Positions 1-10,984 of a stretch of DNA of 43,219 nt are shown one piece after another. The stretch covers positions 3,121,917 to 3,165,135 of the forward strand of contig SCFE01000011.1 of NCBI GenBank assembly GCA_004352715.1, read 5' to 3'. The first letter of the stretch is position 1. Each line of letters opens with the position of its first letter. The translations under genes were made by a program, and so were the position numbers. Source of the DNA: Hofstenia miamia. Taxonomy: Eukaryota; Xenacoelomorpha; Acoela. The notes under the pieces are model-generated. The model made no database searches. It was not told where the DNA came from and worked only from the letters and a program-made list of their open reading frames with translations.

Positions 1-471
1 GGACAGCACAGGTCGTTCCCCATGCACGAGAGTGTCCGCTTGTCGTATAAGTGATTCCGCCTCTGCTTCTTCCCATGTTATTGTCGCATATTCTGGTTGT
101 TTCGCCATTTTTAGTACTGCCTCACATTCGGTTGTGACGGTGTTTGCGTATTTCAGGAACTGAGCTTCTCGAATGTTCTCTGCTATCGGTGTCAGTTGTC
201 GCAGCTCATTCATTTTCTGTGAGAAAGTTCCAAAATATTTTTTGTATAGACTGATGCCCTTTAGCGCTATCAAAAGCGTCATCTGAGCTTCTGCTCTGGA
301 AGTGTGGGCCAGATCCTCTCTCATCTGCGTATTCGGGTAGAAGAATGAAAATACCTTCTGTAAACTGCGCATGTTTGCCATGTCCTTATAGAAAAAACTA
401 ATGTTCTCTACTACTTCCTGTTCCAATATATCGCCAGGATTGTTTTTCCCGATTCGCATCATCGTTACAAT
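1..471 (-). pseudogene. Ty3/gypsy element A: C-terminal part of ORF3 (unknown function)
   Basis: On the minus strand one frame stays open from a TAG at about 472-474 to the window edge, about 155 codons, so the gene continues outside the window. It is rich in charged residues and predicted helix, with no membrane segment. It matches the ORF3 end of element B (27392-27840): VFSFFYPNT matches VFEHFYPET, MTLLIALKGIS matches MTLLVAIKGRS, and a later QPEYATITWEE matches TPQYAKLQNWDE. In B this frame lies directly upstream of the 3' LTR, so here it should be the last coding part of element A, whose RNase H and RT lie to the right on the same strand. No known domain is recognised. The homology is seen in the sequence; membership in element A is inferred across the gap. 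Confidence 0.6.
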
Positions 472-477
472 CTACAC

Positions 478-1477
478 NNNNNNNNNNNNNNNNNNNNNNN
501 NNNNNNNNNNNNNNNNNNNNNNNNNNNNNNNNNNNNNNNNNNNNNNNNNNNNNNNNNNNNNNNNNNNNNNNNNNNNNNNNNNNNNNNNNNNNNNNNNNNN
601 NNNNNNNNNNNNNNNNNNNNNNNNNNNNNNNNNNNNNNNNNNNNNNNNNNNNNNNNNNNNNNNNNNNNNNNNNNNNNNNNNNNNNNNNNNNNNNNNNNNN
701 NNNNNNNNNNNNNNNNNNNNNNNNNNNNNNNNNNNNNNNNNNNNNNNNNNNNNNNNNNNNNNNNNNNNNNNNNNNNNNNNNNNNNNNNNNNNNNNNNNNN
801 NNNNNNNNNNNNNNNNNNNNNNNNNNNNNNNNNNNNNNNNNNNNNNNNNNNNNNNNNNNNNNNNNNNNNNNNNNNNNNNNNNNNNNNNNNNNNNNNNNNN
901 NNNNNNNNNNNNNNNNNNNNNNNNNNNNNNNNNNNNNNNNNNNNNNNNNNNNNNNNNNNNNNNNNNNNNNNNNNNNNNNNNNNNNNNNNNNNNNNNNNNN
1001 NNNNNNNNNNNNNNNNNNNNNNNNNNNNNNNNNNNNNNNNNNNNNNNNNNNNNNNNNNNNNNNNNNNNNNNNNNNNNNNNNNNNNNNNNNNNNNNNNNNN
1101 NNNNNNNNNNNNNNNNNNNNNNNNNNNNNNNNNNNNNNNNNNNNNNNNNNNNNNNNNNNNNNNNNNNNNNNNNNNNNNNNNNNNNNNNNNNNNNNNNNNN
1201 NNNNNNNNNNNNNNNNNNNNNNNNNNNNNNNNNNNNNNNNNNNNNNNNNNNNNNNNNNNNNNNNNNNNNNNNNNNNNNNNNNNNNNNNNNNNNNNNNNNN
1301 NNNNNNNNNNNNNNNNNNNNNNNNNNNNNNNNNNNNNNNNNNNNNNNNNNNNNNNNNNNNNNNNNNNNNNNNNNNNNNNNNNNNNNNNNNNNNNNNNNNN
1401 NNNNNNNNNNNNNNNNNNNNNNNNNNNNNNNNNNNNNNNNNNNNNNNNNNNNNNNNNNNNNNNNNNNNNNNNNNNNN
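478..1477. other. Assembly gap (1000 N)
   Basis: Exactly 1000 N, so probably a placeholder length. Element A should carry integrase and most of ORF3 here, judging from C and B, and that needs well over 1 kb. Confidence 0.98.
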
Positions 1478-2903
1478 TCTCAGAGATTTCCTCTTTTATT
1501 ATGATCAGTAGTACCATCTGACCCTTCTTGTCTACATTAATTTCTGGCAGCTCGTCGTATTGATTATGTGGTAAAAACTGGAATTGCTGCTTCTCTCCAT
1601 CTATTTTTTCTGCGTCCCTTTGATATTCTGGCAATGACGTCCAAAAGTCTGCATTGCTGTGTAGGGTGCCCTTTCGATGCTCTATTGTAAATGTGAATTC
1701 ATTGAGATACTCTATCCATTGGGATACAATGCCCGATTTATCTCCTGAAAATTTTTTTGAGCCACGCGAGACCGCTGTTGTCGGTGCGTACTCGGAACTC
1801 TTTTCCAATCAAAAAATGTCTGAATTTCCTGATACTTTCGAATAGCGCTAGCATTTCTACTTTAGTTGAACCGTAGTTTTCTTCACTTGCTCATAGTTTG
1901 CGGCTAGAGAATTGTATCGGAACTTCTTTCCCGTTTTTTATTTGTCCTAGTGTTGCACCTATGGCGACCTTGCTTGCATCGCAATCTAATATAAATGGTT
2001 CGTCATAATCCGGTGTATTAAGTGATGGCAATTTCGCTAGTTCCTCCTTGATCTTATCCAGTTCTTCCTGCTCCTGCCAAGTCCAGACGAATGGTACCGA
2101 CTTTCTCATGAGTTTCATCATCTTTGTGGTTTTCCCTGCAATGATAGGAATGAATGTACCGTAGTAATTGNNNNNNNNNNNGGCTGAAGAATTGTATCAG
2201 CACTTCTTTCCCGTTTTTTATTTGTCCTAGTGTTGCACCTATGGCGACCTTGCTTGCATCGCAATCTAATATAAATGGTTCGTCATAATCCGGTGTATTA
2301 AGTGATGGCAATTTCGCTAGTTCCTCCTTGATCTTATCCAGTTCTTCCTGCTCCTGCCAAGTCCAGACGAATGGTACCGACTTTCTCATGAGTTTCGTCA
2401 TCTTTGCGGTTTTCCCTGCAATGTTAGGAATGAATGTACCGTAGTAATTGAAGAAACCCATTATTCTTTGGATGTCCTTTTTGTTATTTGGTTTCTCTAT
2501 CTTTCATATCATTTCTCTTGCATTGTCCTTCATTGATATTCTTCCTTTTTCTATCGTTCTTCCCAGGAAAATGATTTTCTCCTTTAGGATTTTGCATTTG
2601 TTGCCATTTATTCGGAGTCCCGCTTTCCCTAGGATTGTTAGCATCCTATCTAGTTTCTCGATGTGTTCTTGTATTGTGTCACTCATTACGATTATATCAT
2701 CTATGTATGTGTTGATACCGTCCTCCATTCAGTGTTTTTTATTCTTCAGGACTTTTGTTATGTATCTCTGAAACGTCGCGGGTGCGTTACATAGCCCGAA
2801 CGCCATGTAGATCCATTCGTACAACCCGTACGGTGTTATGAATGCTGTCTTTTCAATATCGTTTTCTTCCATTTGTACCTGCCAATATGCTTTGCATAGA
2901 CTT
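1478..2903 (-). pseudogene. Ty3/gypsy element A: pol reverse transcriptase and RNase H, broken
   Basis: Read on the minus strand from 2903 down, the fragment gives the end of RT and then RNase H. RT motifs are AYWQVQMEEN, ITPYGLYEW, YMAFGLCNAPATFQRY and the catalytic YIDDI. RNase H follows, with ILDCDAS, a conserved TKVEM and RTDNSGLAW. The frame is closed by TGA at 2729-2731, 2504-2506 and 1891-1893. A 273-bp stretch of RNase H is present twice around the 11-N gap (see repeat). The reading continues to ENVDKKGQ-type linker sequence at about 1500-1560 and runs into the 1000-N gap before integrase. The upstream part of RT is missing because protease follows directly at 2905. It is closely related to element C (19538-23260) and more distantly to B. 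It is a dead copy. Confidence 0.85.
1898..2454. repeat. Near-identical direct duplication of RNase H sequence around an 11-N gap
   Basis: About 270 bp at 1898-2170 recurs at 2182-2454 with only a handful of differences, for example gtttcatcatctttgtgg against gtttcgtcatctttgcgg. The 11 N at 2171-2181 separate the copies. A functional pol needs only one copy, so this is most simply two alleles or element copies joined by the scaffolder, although a real tandem duplication is possible. Confidence 0.85.
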
Positions 2904-2904
2904 T

Positions 2905-2981
2905 AATGGTTCTGTCCGCATAATTGATAACGCATTTGTTTTTTATGAGGAAGTCATCTCCCAAGATAATTTCATATGGTA
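2905..2981 (-). pseudogene. Ty3/gypsy element A: protease C-terminal fragment fused to RT by deletion
   Basis: The minus strand reads PYEIILGDDFLIKNKCVIN, matching the protease end of B (LPYDIILGSDFLK at about 13789) and of C (about 23160-23250). In intact copies about 0.7-0.9 kb of linker and RT finger sequence separates this from the CKAYWQ motif of RT. Here the two are adjacent near 2900, so there is an internal deletion. The fragment is cut off by the 1000-N gap. Confidence 0.75.
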
Positions 2982-3981
2982 NNNNNNNNNNNNNNNNNNN
3001 NNNNNNNNNNNNNNNNNNNNNNNNNNNNNNNNNNNNNNNNNNNNNNNNNNNNNNNNNNNNNNNNNNNNNNNNNNNNNNNNNNNNNNNNNNNNNNNNNNNN
3101 NNNNNNNNNNNNNNNNNNNNNNNNNNNNNNNNNNNNNNNNNNNNNNNNNNNNNNNNNNNNNNNNNNNNNNNNNNNNNNNNNNNNNNNNNNNNNNNNNNNN
3201 NNNNNNNNNNNNNNNNNNNNNNNNNNNNNNNNNNNNNNNNNNNNNNNNNNNNNNNNNNNNNNNNNNNNNNNNNNNNNNNNNNNNNNNNNNNNNNNNNNNN
3301 NNNNNNNNNNNNNNNNNNNNNNNNNNNNNNNNNNNNNNNNNNNNNNNNNNNNNNNNNNNNNNNNNNNNNNNNNNNNNNNNNNNNNNNNNNNNNNNNNNNN
3401 NNNNNNNNNNNNNNNNNNNNNNNNNNNNNNNNNNNNNNNNNNNNNNNNNNNNNNNNNNNNNNNNNNNNNNNNNNNNNNNNNNNNNNNNNNNNNNNNNNNN
3501 NNNNNNNNNNNNNNNNNNNNNNNNNNNNNNNNNNNNNNNNNNNNNNNNNNNNNNNNNNNNNNNNNNNNNNNNNNNNNNNNNNNNNNNNNNNNNNNNNNNN
3601 NNNNNNNNNNNNNNNNNNNNNNNNNNNNNNNNNNNNNNNNNNNNNNNNNNNNNNNNNNNNNNNNNNNNNNNNNNNNNNNNNNNNNNNNNNNNNNNNNNNN
3701 NNNNNNNNNNNNNNNNNNNNNNNNNNNNNNNNNNNNNNNNNNNNNNNNNNNNNNNNNNNNNNNNNNNNNNNNNNNNNNNNNNNNNNNNNNNNNNNNNNNN
3801 NNNNNNNNNNNNNNNNNNNNNNNNNNNNNNNNNNNNNNNNNNNNNNNNNNNNNNNNNNNNNNNNNNNNNNNNNNNNNNNNNNNNNNNNNNNNNNNNNNNN
3901 NNNNNNNNNNNNNNNNNNNNNNNNNNNNNNNNNNNNNNNNNNNNNNNNNNNNNNNNNNNNNNNNNNNNNNNNNNNNNNNNN
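2982..3981. other. Assembly gap (1000 N)
   Basis: Exactly 1000 N, probably a placeholder. It hides the rest of element A protease and gag, and the 5' part of the mariner element that follows. Confidence 0.98.
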
Positions 3982-4219
3982 AAGTTGGCCTGCTCACTCG
4001 CCCGATCTATCTCCTCTTGATTACTATTTTTGGAGTGTAGTCAAGGATAGAGTATATTTTAATTTCAATCCCAAAAATCTTCAAGAGCTACAGCAAAAAA
4101 TAATTGATGTTATTGCTGATGTGGATCAAGACGAGTTGAAGTGTTCTATCCTCCATTTGCCCACAAGACTTCAGTATGTCCTAGACAATAATGGAGACAC
4201 ATTTGAACATTTTTTATGA
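3982..4219 (+). pseudogene. mariner/Tc1-family transposase, C-terminal fragment
   Basis: About 78 codons are visible to the TGA at 4217-4219. They start with SWPAHSPDLSPLDYYFW, the signature around the third catalytic Asp of mariner-type DDE/D transposases, followed by KDRVYFNFNPKNLQELQQ and a helical tail, the usual C-terminal layout. The enzyme would cut and paste the element at TA sites. The N-terminal DNA-binding part and the first two acidic residues lie in the gap, so it cannot be judged whether the full copy was intact. The visible part has no stop. Confidence 0.85.
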
Positions 4220-4338
4220 TGTTTATACAAACCTGCTTCATTTTGCTTATTTTGTGTTTATTTGTTGGTTACAAATATATGTTCATTATATTCAAAAAAT
4301 TCAATTCAAATTGTGCATGACTTTTGGTTAACACTGTA
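4220..4338 (+). mobile_element. mariner 3' UTR and right terminal inverted repeat
   Basis: Downstream of the transposase stop the sequence ends in tgcatgacttttggttaacactgta. Read from the end this starts TACAGTGTTAACCAAAAGTC, like the TACAGTG... ends of mariner elements, and it is followed by TATATA, so a TA target duplication is plausible. The left end is in the gap. Confidence 0.65.
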
Positions 4339-4690
4339 TATATATTTAATATATATTCTAGCATCATCATAGTTAGCAATATAGCAAAGCAATAACATAG
4401 TGATAGCATAGCATCCAATTTTGCAAAGACAGAAACTCCAAAAATACCATTTAGACACAAGCAATTTAAAGTAGTATACATTAATGAGGAAGGCTTAAAT
4501 ATGTGAGAAAGCACAATCATCTGGACTGATACAGGTATAATGCAATTGTAACTACTATGGATATGTTCAGCACTGGCAGCATCTAGAATTACGTGGCAAT
4601 TAGTGCCAAAGCAAGACAACAAAGCTGCCATCAATAGTAACACAAAAATAATCTGGATCAGCTTAGTCCCAGAACTGAACAGGTTACACC
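4339..4690. other. Unassigned AT-rich sequence
   Basis: No motif-bearing ORF is seen. A minus-strand open frame crosses the next gap only because N runs contain no stops; its visible part has no recognisable domain. Confidence 0.6.
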
Positions 4691-4874
4691 NNNNNNNNNN
4701 NNNNNNNNNNNNNNNNNNNNNNNNNNNNNNNNNNNNNNNNNNNNNNNNNNNNNNNNNNNNNNNNNNNNNNNNNNNNNNNNNNNNNNNNNNNNNNNNNNNN
4801 NNNNNNNNNNNNNNNNNNNNNNNNNNNNNNNNNNNNNNNNNNNNNNNNNNNNNNNNNNNNNNNNNNNNNNNNNN
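4691..4874. other. Assembly gap (184 N)
   Basis: Run of 184 N flanked on the right by a C-rich tract. Confidence 0.98.
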
Positions 4875-4889
4875 CCCCCCCCTCCCCAC

Positions 4890-5113
4890 CTCAGCTCCAT
4901 CCAATGATCGATGATGGGCATCTGCCCGAAGTTTTACCACTTCCTCCATTTTGTTGAGTGCCACATCTCAGCTCAATTGATACAGTTTATGTGTACCCTA
5001 TCCTAGCTCAGTGTACACTCAAGCACAGCACAATTCGACTTAAACTCTATTTTGTAAAAGTGTTCTATCTATTTGCAACCTGACTTGTTACTAGCTGCTC
5101 ATTCGATATTACA
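4890..5113 (-). mobile_element. LTR fragment of the element C family
   Basis: About 200 bp from tgggcatctgc to tttgcaacctgacttgtta matches the right half of the element C LTR (about 25656-25855) closely, for example cagctcaattgatacag and ttatgtgtaccctat. It ends in GATATTACA at 5105-5113, the inverted complement of the TGTAATATC found at the other LTR end. This copy therefore shows the true outer LTR boundary that C itself has lost. It could be the 5' LTR of element A or a solo LTR. Confidence 0.75.
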
Positions 5114-6400
5114 TGTAGCCATTACTCGAAATATATTGGCATTTCTAAATATATTAGTTTCAAACAGCTTCCTAACTTACATTTATAATTTAATACAGGT
5201 ACAGTCACTTTATTGGTCATTTATGGGTCATTAATTTGGATCTAAAATAGTATTAATATATTTTCTAGGTTTTGGTCATCCAACTGTTTGTTGACAATTA
5301 ATTATTCTAGTACATGTAGTAAAGAATCACTAGTCAGCTAATCAAGAGATTATAGCTGCATAGATTATTGTAGCATAATCCATCAAAATTAGCTGCTAAG
5401 TGATTAAAGAATTAAGATTTAAATAAAAAAAATAAAAAGAAGAATTGAATTAGAATTTATTGTGATTGATTTACTAACCAAGATTTAATATACAAATGTA
5501 TGAGCAAGTACCTGTCAGCAAATCTTTTTATGACTCAATTTTTGTTAATTTATTAAAAACAAGCAGACGAGTCTATATGAATATTAATTTGAAAATTGAC
5601 AGGTACTTGTTTTGATTGATAGGATAAATAGCAGTAACACAGTGTTATTTTTATTAAATACATGCTTTGGAAACCACTTATTCTTCACTTTGTTTACAGA
5701 TTGATTATTTAATTACAATGCATAGGTTAGTGGTTCATGTAAAGTAATGGTCAGGATTCCATGACAGGAATGATTCAAGTTTCTATGCCCCTGAACATGA
5801 AATTCATCTAAGGTAGATTTATGAGTGAGGTTTTCCCCATCTTGCTTAGCTAGCTATCATTTGTTTTCATTTGTAGATGTAGTAGCAAAATTGGAAATGG
5901 CTTGTTAGCCAAATGTATATCTTAACTTTTTAGATTTAAATTTTTTACTATAAATTGCTTGATAATGCAACCTTAGATATTGTTTAATTTCCATTAATTA
6001 TCCCTAAATGTAGGTTAGGAAGCTATTTGTGGTGTATATAATTATTTGCTAATATTTTTTGCTATTGGTGATTATTAAAGGTTTATATTTTTAGTCTAAT
6101 TATTTGTTATGTATTGAACAGCTAGTATCCCAGTTGAATAACACAATAAAGGTTCTAGTCAAGCATTTCCTTTGTACTATAGTACAAAATCACTAGATAT
6201 AAGGTGAGTTGTGTCAGGCATATTAGTAGCACCATTGTGAACTAGGTTACACATAGTAAATGTTCATTGAACTGAGTGTTGGCAAATCATCAGAGTAGAT
6301 AGCAAAGTGGATAAATTGTTGATATGGAGAACCATGTCAGGTGGATGCCCATTTTAGAGAAACACTGTATGGCAACTTCACCTAGATAGTGAATGGTGGT
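4911..6400. repeat. Large imperfect palindrome, centre near 5560-5590
   Basis: Sequence left of the centre recurs inverted on the right: LTR sequence atgggcatctgc at 4914 against gatgcccat near 6340, cagcttcctaac near 5166 against gttaggaagct near 6015, and aagtacctgtca at about 5505 against tgacaggtactt at about 5600. The arms are diverged, with indels. Each outer end carries LTR-like sequence, so it resembles a fold-back arrangement of two opposed element ends. Confidence 0.65.
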
Positions 6401-6590
6401 TAATTCATTAGTTACAGTTAAGGAGATACAACCATTTATTGTTGTGAGCAGTTATTCATTAGGTTCCTTATAGTGAACACATTAGAGATTTAATTAAAGA
6501 ATTAATTCATTTGTAATTGGACTTGGAAGGAGATTCTAAAATATTGTCTACAGTTCTAATTCTTTGTTGACAGACTTTTAATGGAAATTG
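5695..6590 (-). repeat. Left arm of a long inverted repeat (partner 8765-9860)
   Basis: The reverse complement of 8765-9860 aligns along this whole segment with indels. Examples are attacaatgcataggttag and gtcaggattcc near 5715-5760, tagctagctatcatttgttt near 5850, gtgaatggtggttaa near 6392 and gttaaggagatacaacca near 6416. It includes an inverted LTR-like piece around 6150-6400. Confidence 0.75.
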
Positions 6591-6609
6591 TGTTAGTGTT
6601 GTAGTTGAT

Positions 6610-6680
6610 CATGCATCATTCTTTTCCAAAAAATCATTTCCCAAGATTATTTCATATGGCTTACATATGTTGGAGTTGGA
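6610..6680 (-). pseudogene. Ty3/gypsy protease fragment
   Basis: The minus strand reads CKPYEIILGNDFLEKNDA and then a TGA. It matches the conserved end of protease in elements A and B. Nothing upstream or downstream in this frame is clearly coding, so it is a remnant inside the fold-back region. Confidence 0.65.
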
Positions 6681-6689
6681 AATGAAGAA

Positions 6690-7699
6690 GCAGCTTCCTA
6701 GGCACAGCTCAGGGAGCTTACTAACTGAAGGAAGGTATCTCTGATCAGTGCATTCAGACCTGGTTGCAAGCTGCTCTAAGCATCATAACAATGCTGTCAG
6801 ATAATTTAGTTAGATGGTCAATTCAAATATAGACATGGAATTTGAAGGCATAAATCAATTCTGCAAATTCTTATAAGGAGATCATTCTGATGCCAAAATT
6901 TTCAAACCCAACTTCATGTGCAAATGGGATTTGAAAGGATGAACATGTGGCTGGGTCATCTCCTTTATTCAGACTGTGCTGGATGCAGATTGTAAGATAA
7001 GGAACTTTTCCATTAAAACATTGTTCAACTCCTGAAGGTCACCCTCACATAGGACTCTCAATTGCAGTTCATCATTCAACAAAGAGATATATTGGCAAGC
7101 CTTATGTGAGAGTGAGACAGTTGCTCCACGAGATGCCAGCTTTCAGCAATTTGTTTTGATTAGACCCCAGAGAGCTAGGGGAAATTTGATTTATTGAGCA
7201 ATTAGTGAGCTAATGTCTAGGCACATTGGCAAAGTTTGCTGAAAGACCATGTCCACAGAGGAAGCAGATTAAGATACAAAAACTAAGGAGAGTAAGAGAA
7301 AAAAGTTCCAGTAACAACAAATAAGAAAAATTCCAAGAGGTAAGAGAAAGTAAACCTGCAATAAGAAAGCCCAAAGCAGAAAGGGAAAATTAAAACTATC
7401 AAATAACAGTTCATTAACATTTGAGAATAGAGTATTCATAAGTAGCTTCATCAGATCAACAGAAATATCCAGAATTGTGACATTAGCAAGAAGGTAAGCA
7501 AACAACAATGTAACAGTAAGCATTATCATTAACCTCAGAGAAGGCATCTGTCATTCCCAATGAAAAAAACACATAAAAGTAAAATAAGACACAAGAAAAC
7601 CAATCACTTAATAAATAACAGAAAATCACCAACAGAAAAAATGACCACAGTTCACTGACAGAAAATACCAGCAACCAGAGTAAACAACAGCTCATATGG
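6690..7699. other. Decayed sequence between the inverted-repeat arms
   Basis: About 1 kb with no intact gene. On the minus strand it should hold gag of the element whose protease fragment lies at 6610-6680, but I find no gag motif. The two minus-strand ORFs at 7269-7695 are very Leu/Phe/Val-rich and look like antisense or chance frames rather than a protein. Confidence 0.45.
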
Positions 7700-7723
7700 G
7701 TTCAAACCAAGTCAGGGTCACCA
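7700..7723 (-). promoter_or_regulatory. Candidate tRNA primer-binding site with LTR end
   Basis: The minus strand reads TGGTGACCCTGACTTGG followed by TTTGAACC, right after ...GATTCTACA, which could be an LTR end. This is the same layout as the better-supported PBS of element C. The complement ends in CCA and contains GGTTCAAACC, like a tRNA T arm. It could also be chance. Confidence 0.35.
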
Positions 7724-8764
7724 TGTAGAATCAGAGGGGACAGTTAGGGGTAAGCTTCTAATTCAGTAATTTGACTCCAACAAATGGGTACTCCATAGCT
7801 ATAGAAACAAACAGAATCAACCTATTATAACTCTGATTCCAGTGAGATTAATGATTTGTATTTAAACATAACTAGCTTTCTTTAGGTTCCAAAAAGGGTT
7901 GTGTTGATCAATTCCACATGGGATCATGCTGAAGATCCATCATGAGCTAAGTGTTCCCTAATAGAAAACAAATGGTGCTGCCCTATGTGTCTCACTTTGT
8001 ACTATTTATTTCAATAAAGTTTATTTTCACTAGACCTACATATAGATAATAAATAAGATAAATAGCATTAATTACCATGCATTTGTGCAGGCAAACATGC
8101 ATGATTTAACAACATTGTAAAATATTATGTGTGTTTGTATGAACAAATAGAAAAAAAACAAGTTTTTATCCACTGGCCACATATCTACACTTATCCTAAT
8201 GCAACAACAATTCAGGGTGTTAGAAGAAGTTGCTTATAGTCACTCCTCATTCCAAAACAATTCCCAAATTGTTGCCAGAGACTATCTAATTATTATCAGA
8301 AAAAAAATTTAAATATAAACACAGTGTGAGAGAGAAGATAATGCTAGTGTGAAATCCTGTACTCTAATTGATATCTGCATTAATTAATTAGAAATGACAA
8401 TCTTTGACAGTAGCAGTTTTAGCATTTCTAACCATCAGTAGTACTTTTCCCTGTGAATATTACTGAATATATCTGTACTGTATTCACAGGTGATGCCAGT
8501 GACTAACATTGTTGTATTTAGGTTTTACAAGTGCTGCTGACTTAAATGGCATCAAACCAACATGGTTAAGTTTTAGCAGATGAATCACTTTAGTGTATTT
8601 CTCTACATGAGGTCTGTGGGTGACTTGAAAAAATTGAACACATAATTTTATCCCATTGTAGATAAATCAAAATTACATCATATAGCGATTTCAGTGTAAA
8701 CAAACATTACCCTTGTTTCTTTGTTTAACATTTTAAGAAAGTAATTAATAATTGATTAATAAAT
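7724..8764. other. Unassigned AT-rich spacer, possibly LTR
   Basis: No ORF or motif is seen. If the PBS at 7700-7723 is real, the LTR starts here with TGTAGAATC, but no second copy of this end is evident. Confidence 0.4.
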
Positions 8765-9860
8765 ATGTGTTCCTCTCTTCCTCTTCAGTCACTGGTGTAA
8801 ATAGTGTAGAATCTCCATCCAGGCCCAATTACAGATGAATTAAATCTTAAATTTAATGTTCAATGTGTTCAGCAGGAAGGGACCTAACAAATAACTGCTC
8901 ATGACAATTAGTGGTTGTATCTCCTTAGCCATAAAAAATGGTTTAACCACCATTCACGCTCCTCTCCAATGGGCATCTGCCTGATGCTGTTCTTCATGTC
9001 ATCAATTAATCCACTTTGGCAATTACTTTGATGTTTCACCAACACTCAGCTCAATGAATATTTATGTGTAACTAGCTTACAGTCAGTGCTACCAATATGC
9101 ATGAAACAACTCAACTTATCTCTAGTGCTTTTGCATTATTGTACAAAGCAAATGATTGAGTAGAACCATTGTTGTGTTATGCAACCTTGAATGATACTAG
9201 CTACTCAATACATAAAAAATAGTTTGATACTAAAAACAAAGACATTTAGTAATTGCCATTACCAAAACTATTGGAAAATAATTATATGCATCACAAATAG
9301 GGGGCAGCTTCCTAACCTAAATTTAGTGATAATGAATATACAATTAACAACATTAGAGGGTGCATTATCAGTCAATTTATAGTCAATATTTTGGATCAAA
9401 AAAGGTAAGATATACTCTATGTTTGGGTAACTAGGCGTTTCTGATTTTGTTTCTACATGTATAACTAAAAAACAAATGCTAGCTAGCCAAACAGAAAGGG
9501 AAAAACCTTAATCTTACACTTAACTTTGATGTATTATGTGGTCAGGGACATAGAACCTTGCATCATTCCTGTTGTGGAATCCTGACTGCTTAGGTGTGCA
9601 TTGTAANNNNNNNNNNNNNNNNNNNNNAATTTATAGTCAATATTTTGGATCAAAAAAGGTAAGATATACTCTATGTTTGGGTAACTAGGCGTTTCTGATT
9701 TTGTTTCTACATGTATAACTAAAAAACAAATGCTAGCTAGCCAAACAGAAAGGGAAAAACCTTAATCTTACACTTAACTTTGATGTATTATGTGGTCAGG
9801 GACATAGAACCTTGCATCATTCCTGTTGTGGAATCCTGACTGCTTAGGTGTGCATTGTAA
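8765..9860 (+). repeat. Right arm of the long inverted repeat (partner 5695-6590)
   Basis: Inverse of the left arm. It contains a diverged LTR-like segment (about 8970-9215: aatgggcatctgcctgatgc, cagctcaatgaatattta). It then continues with the same unique block that follows the LTR fragment at 5113 (gccatta, cagcttcctaacct, ttttggatc). The arm is lengthened by the 233-bp duplication at the gap. Confidence 0.75.
9374..9860. repeat. Exact 233-bp duplication flanking a 21-N gap
   Basis: 9374-9606 and 9628-9860 appear identical over 233 bp, separated by 21 N at 9607-9627. An exact copy abutting a small gap is the usual mark of an unresolved contig overlap rather than biology. Confidence 0.9.
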
Positions 9861-10984
9861 TTAAACAATCAAACAAACATCATATCAGAACTGAGGGGAC
9901 AGTCAAATACTGCACAAATTTGTTGATTAATATTAAAATGAGAAAAATTACAAAGGGAATCAAATTTTATTAAAATAAATCAAAGAATCTATTTACAAAA
10001 TGATCAATAAAATATATAGCTGCAATACACTAAAATATAAATTATATTGGTTGTAACCAATCAAACTTTTGCTAATAGTCACTACCAGTTTTCCTGTCTA
10101 CCACAACCAAGCCTCTATTATTTATATTGGGACACTAGTCTTTTGATAATATTCACTACCAGCCCAAAAGGTATAACCAATTAAACACAGAAACCCTGAT
10201 TGTTCACTGAGTGAATTACAATACTGGGGAAGTAACACCACAGCACTAATGCAAAAAATCATGCAATGCAAATGCACACACATTGACACTGTAATACCCA
10301 ACACTGGTCTTATTGATGCACTCAGTTCTAGTTCCTACAAGTTCTGCTCAAAATTACACAATATTATCACATGAAGAAATTCATGCTTTACCAGATACCT
10401 CTTTGAAATCACCCCTGTCTGTGCTGATCATAATCTCTCAAAAACGTTGCAATTAAGCACTTCAATTAAATCATAAGAAGCTTCTCTCAACGTCATTTTA
10501 GTGTCATTTCAGTCTTTGATCATTTCCAGCTTTCACCATTCTTCTTGCATGTGATGGCATCCACCTCACTGATAAAGGTCTTTTAGTCTTCCCTCACTAT
10601 CTAAGAAACTTTTTTAACACTCCATCAACTGTCCCAAATCAAAATTGCTCCTTGTGTCAACCCAAAATTTCCTACACTGTCCATTATTTCAAAGAACAAG
10701 GTAAACTTTGGAAATTATTGTTAAAATTTGTATTTCAACTTGAAAATGTAAAACCATATTATATACACATGAGACAATGATGCAAGCATGCAAATAAACT
10801 GCATTATTAACACTAAAATTTAGTAAACCTCTTCTTTTTTTCATTTATGAATTATTTTTTAATAATTTATTTATCCTAGCAGGAGATGTAAAATTATTGT
10901 CTGGCCTAATTTTAGATCAATGTAATCTTGTGATACAGAGAATTACTATAAAAACAATTTTAAAAAACAATTTTAAATATATTT
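9861..10984. other. Unassigned AT-rich sequence
   Basis: About 1.1 kb with no supported gene. A 60-codon minus-strand ORF at 10122-10304 has no recognisable features. Confidence 0.55.

Noticed and set aside
401-4219. Long ORFs running across the N gaps
   Set aside because: N runs contain no stop codons, so the frames are artefacts; only the motif-bearing ends at 1478-2981 and 3982-4219 were kept.
4269-4964. 231-codon minus-strand ORF
   Set aside because: It spans the 184-N gap and the mariner terminal repeat; hydrophobic low-complexity composition without a recognisable domain.
7269-7695. Overlapping minus-strand ORFs with membrane-like composition
   Set aside because: Very biased Leu/Phe/Val content in two overlapping frames, no motifs; likely the T-rich strand of non-coding or antisense sequence.
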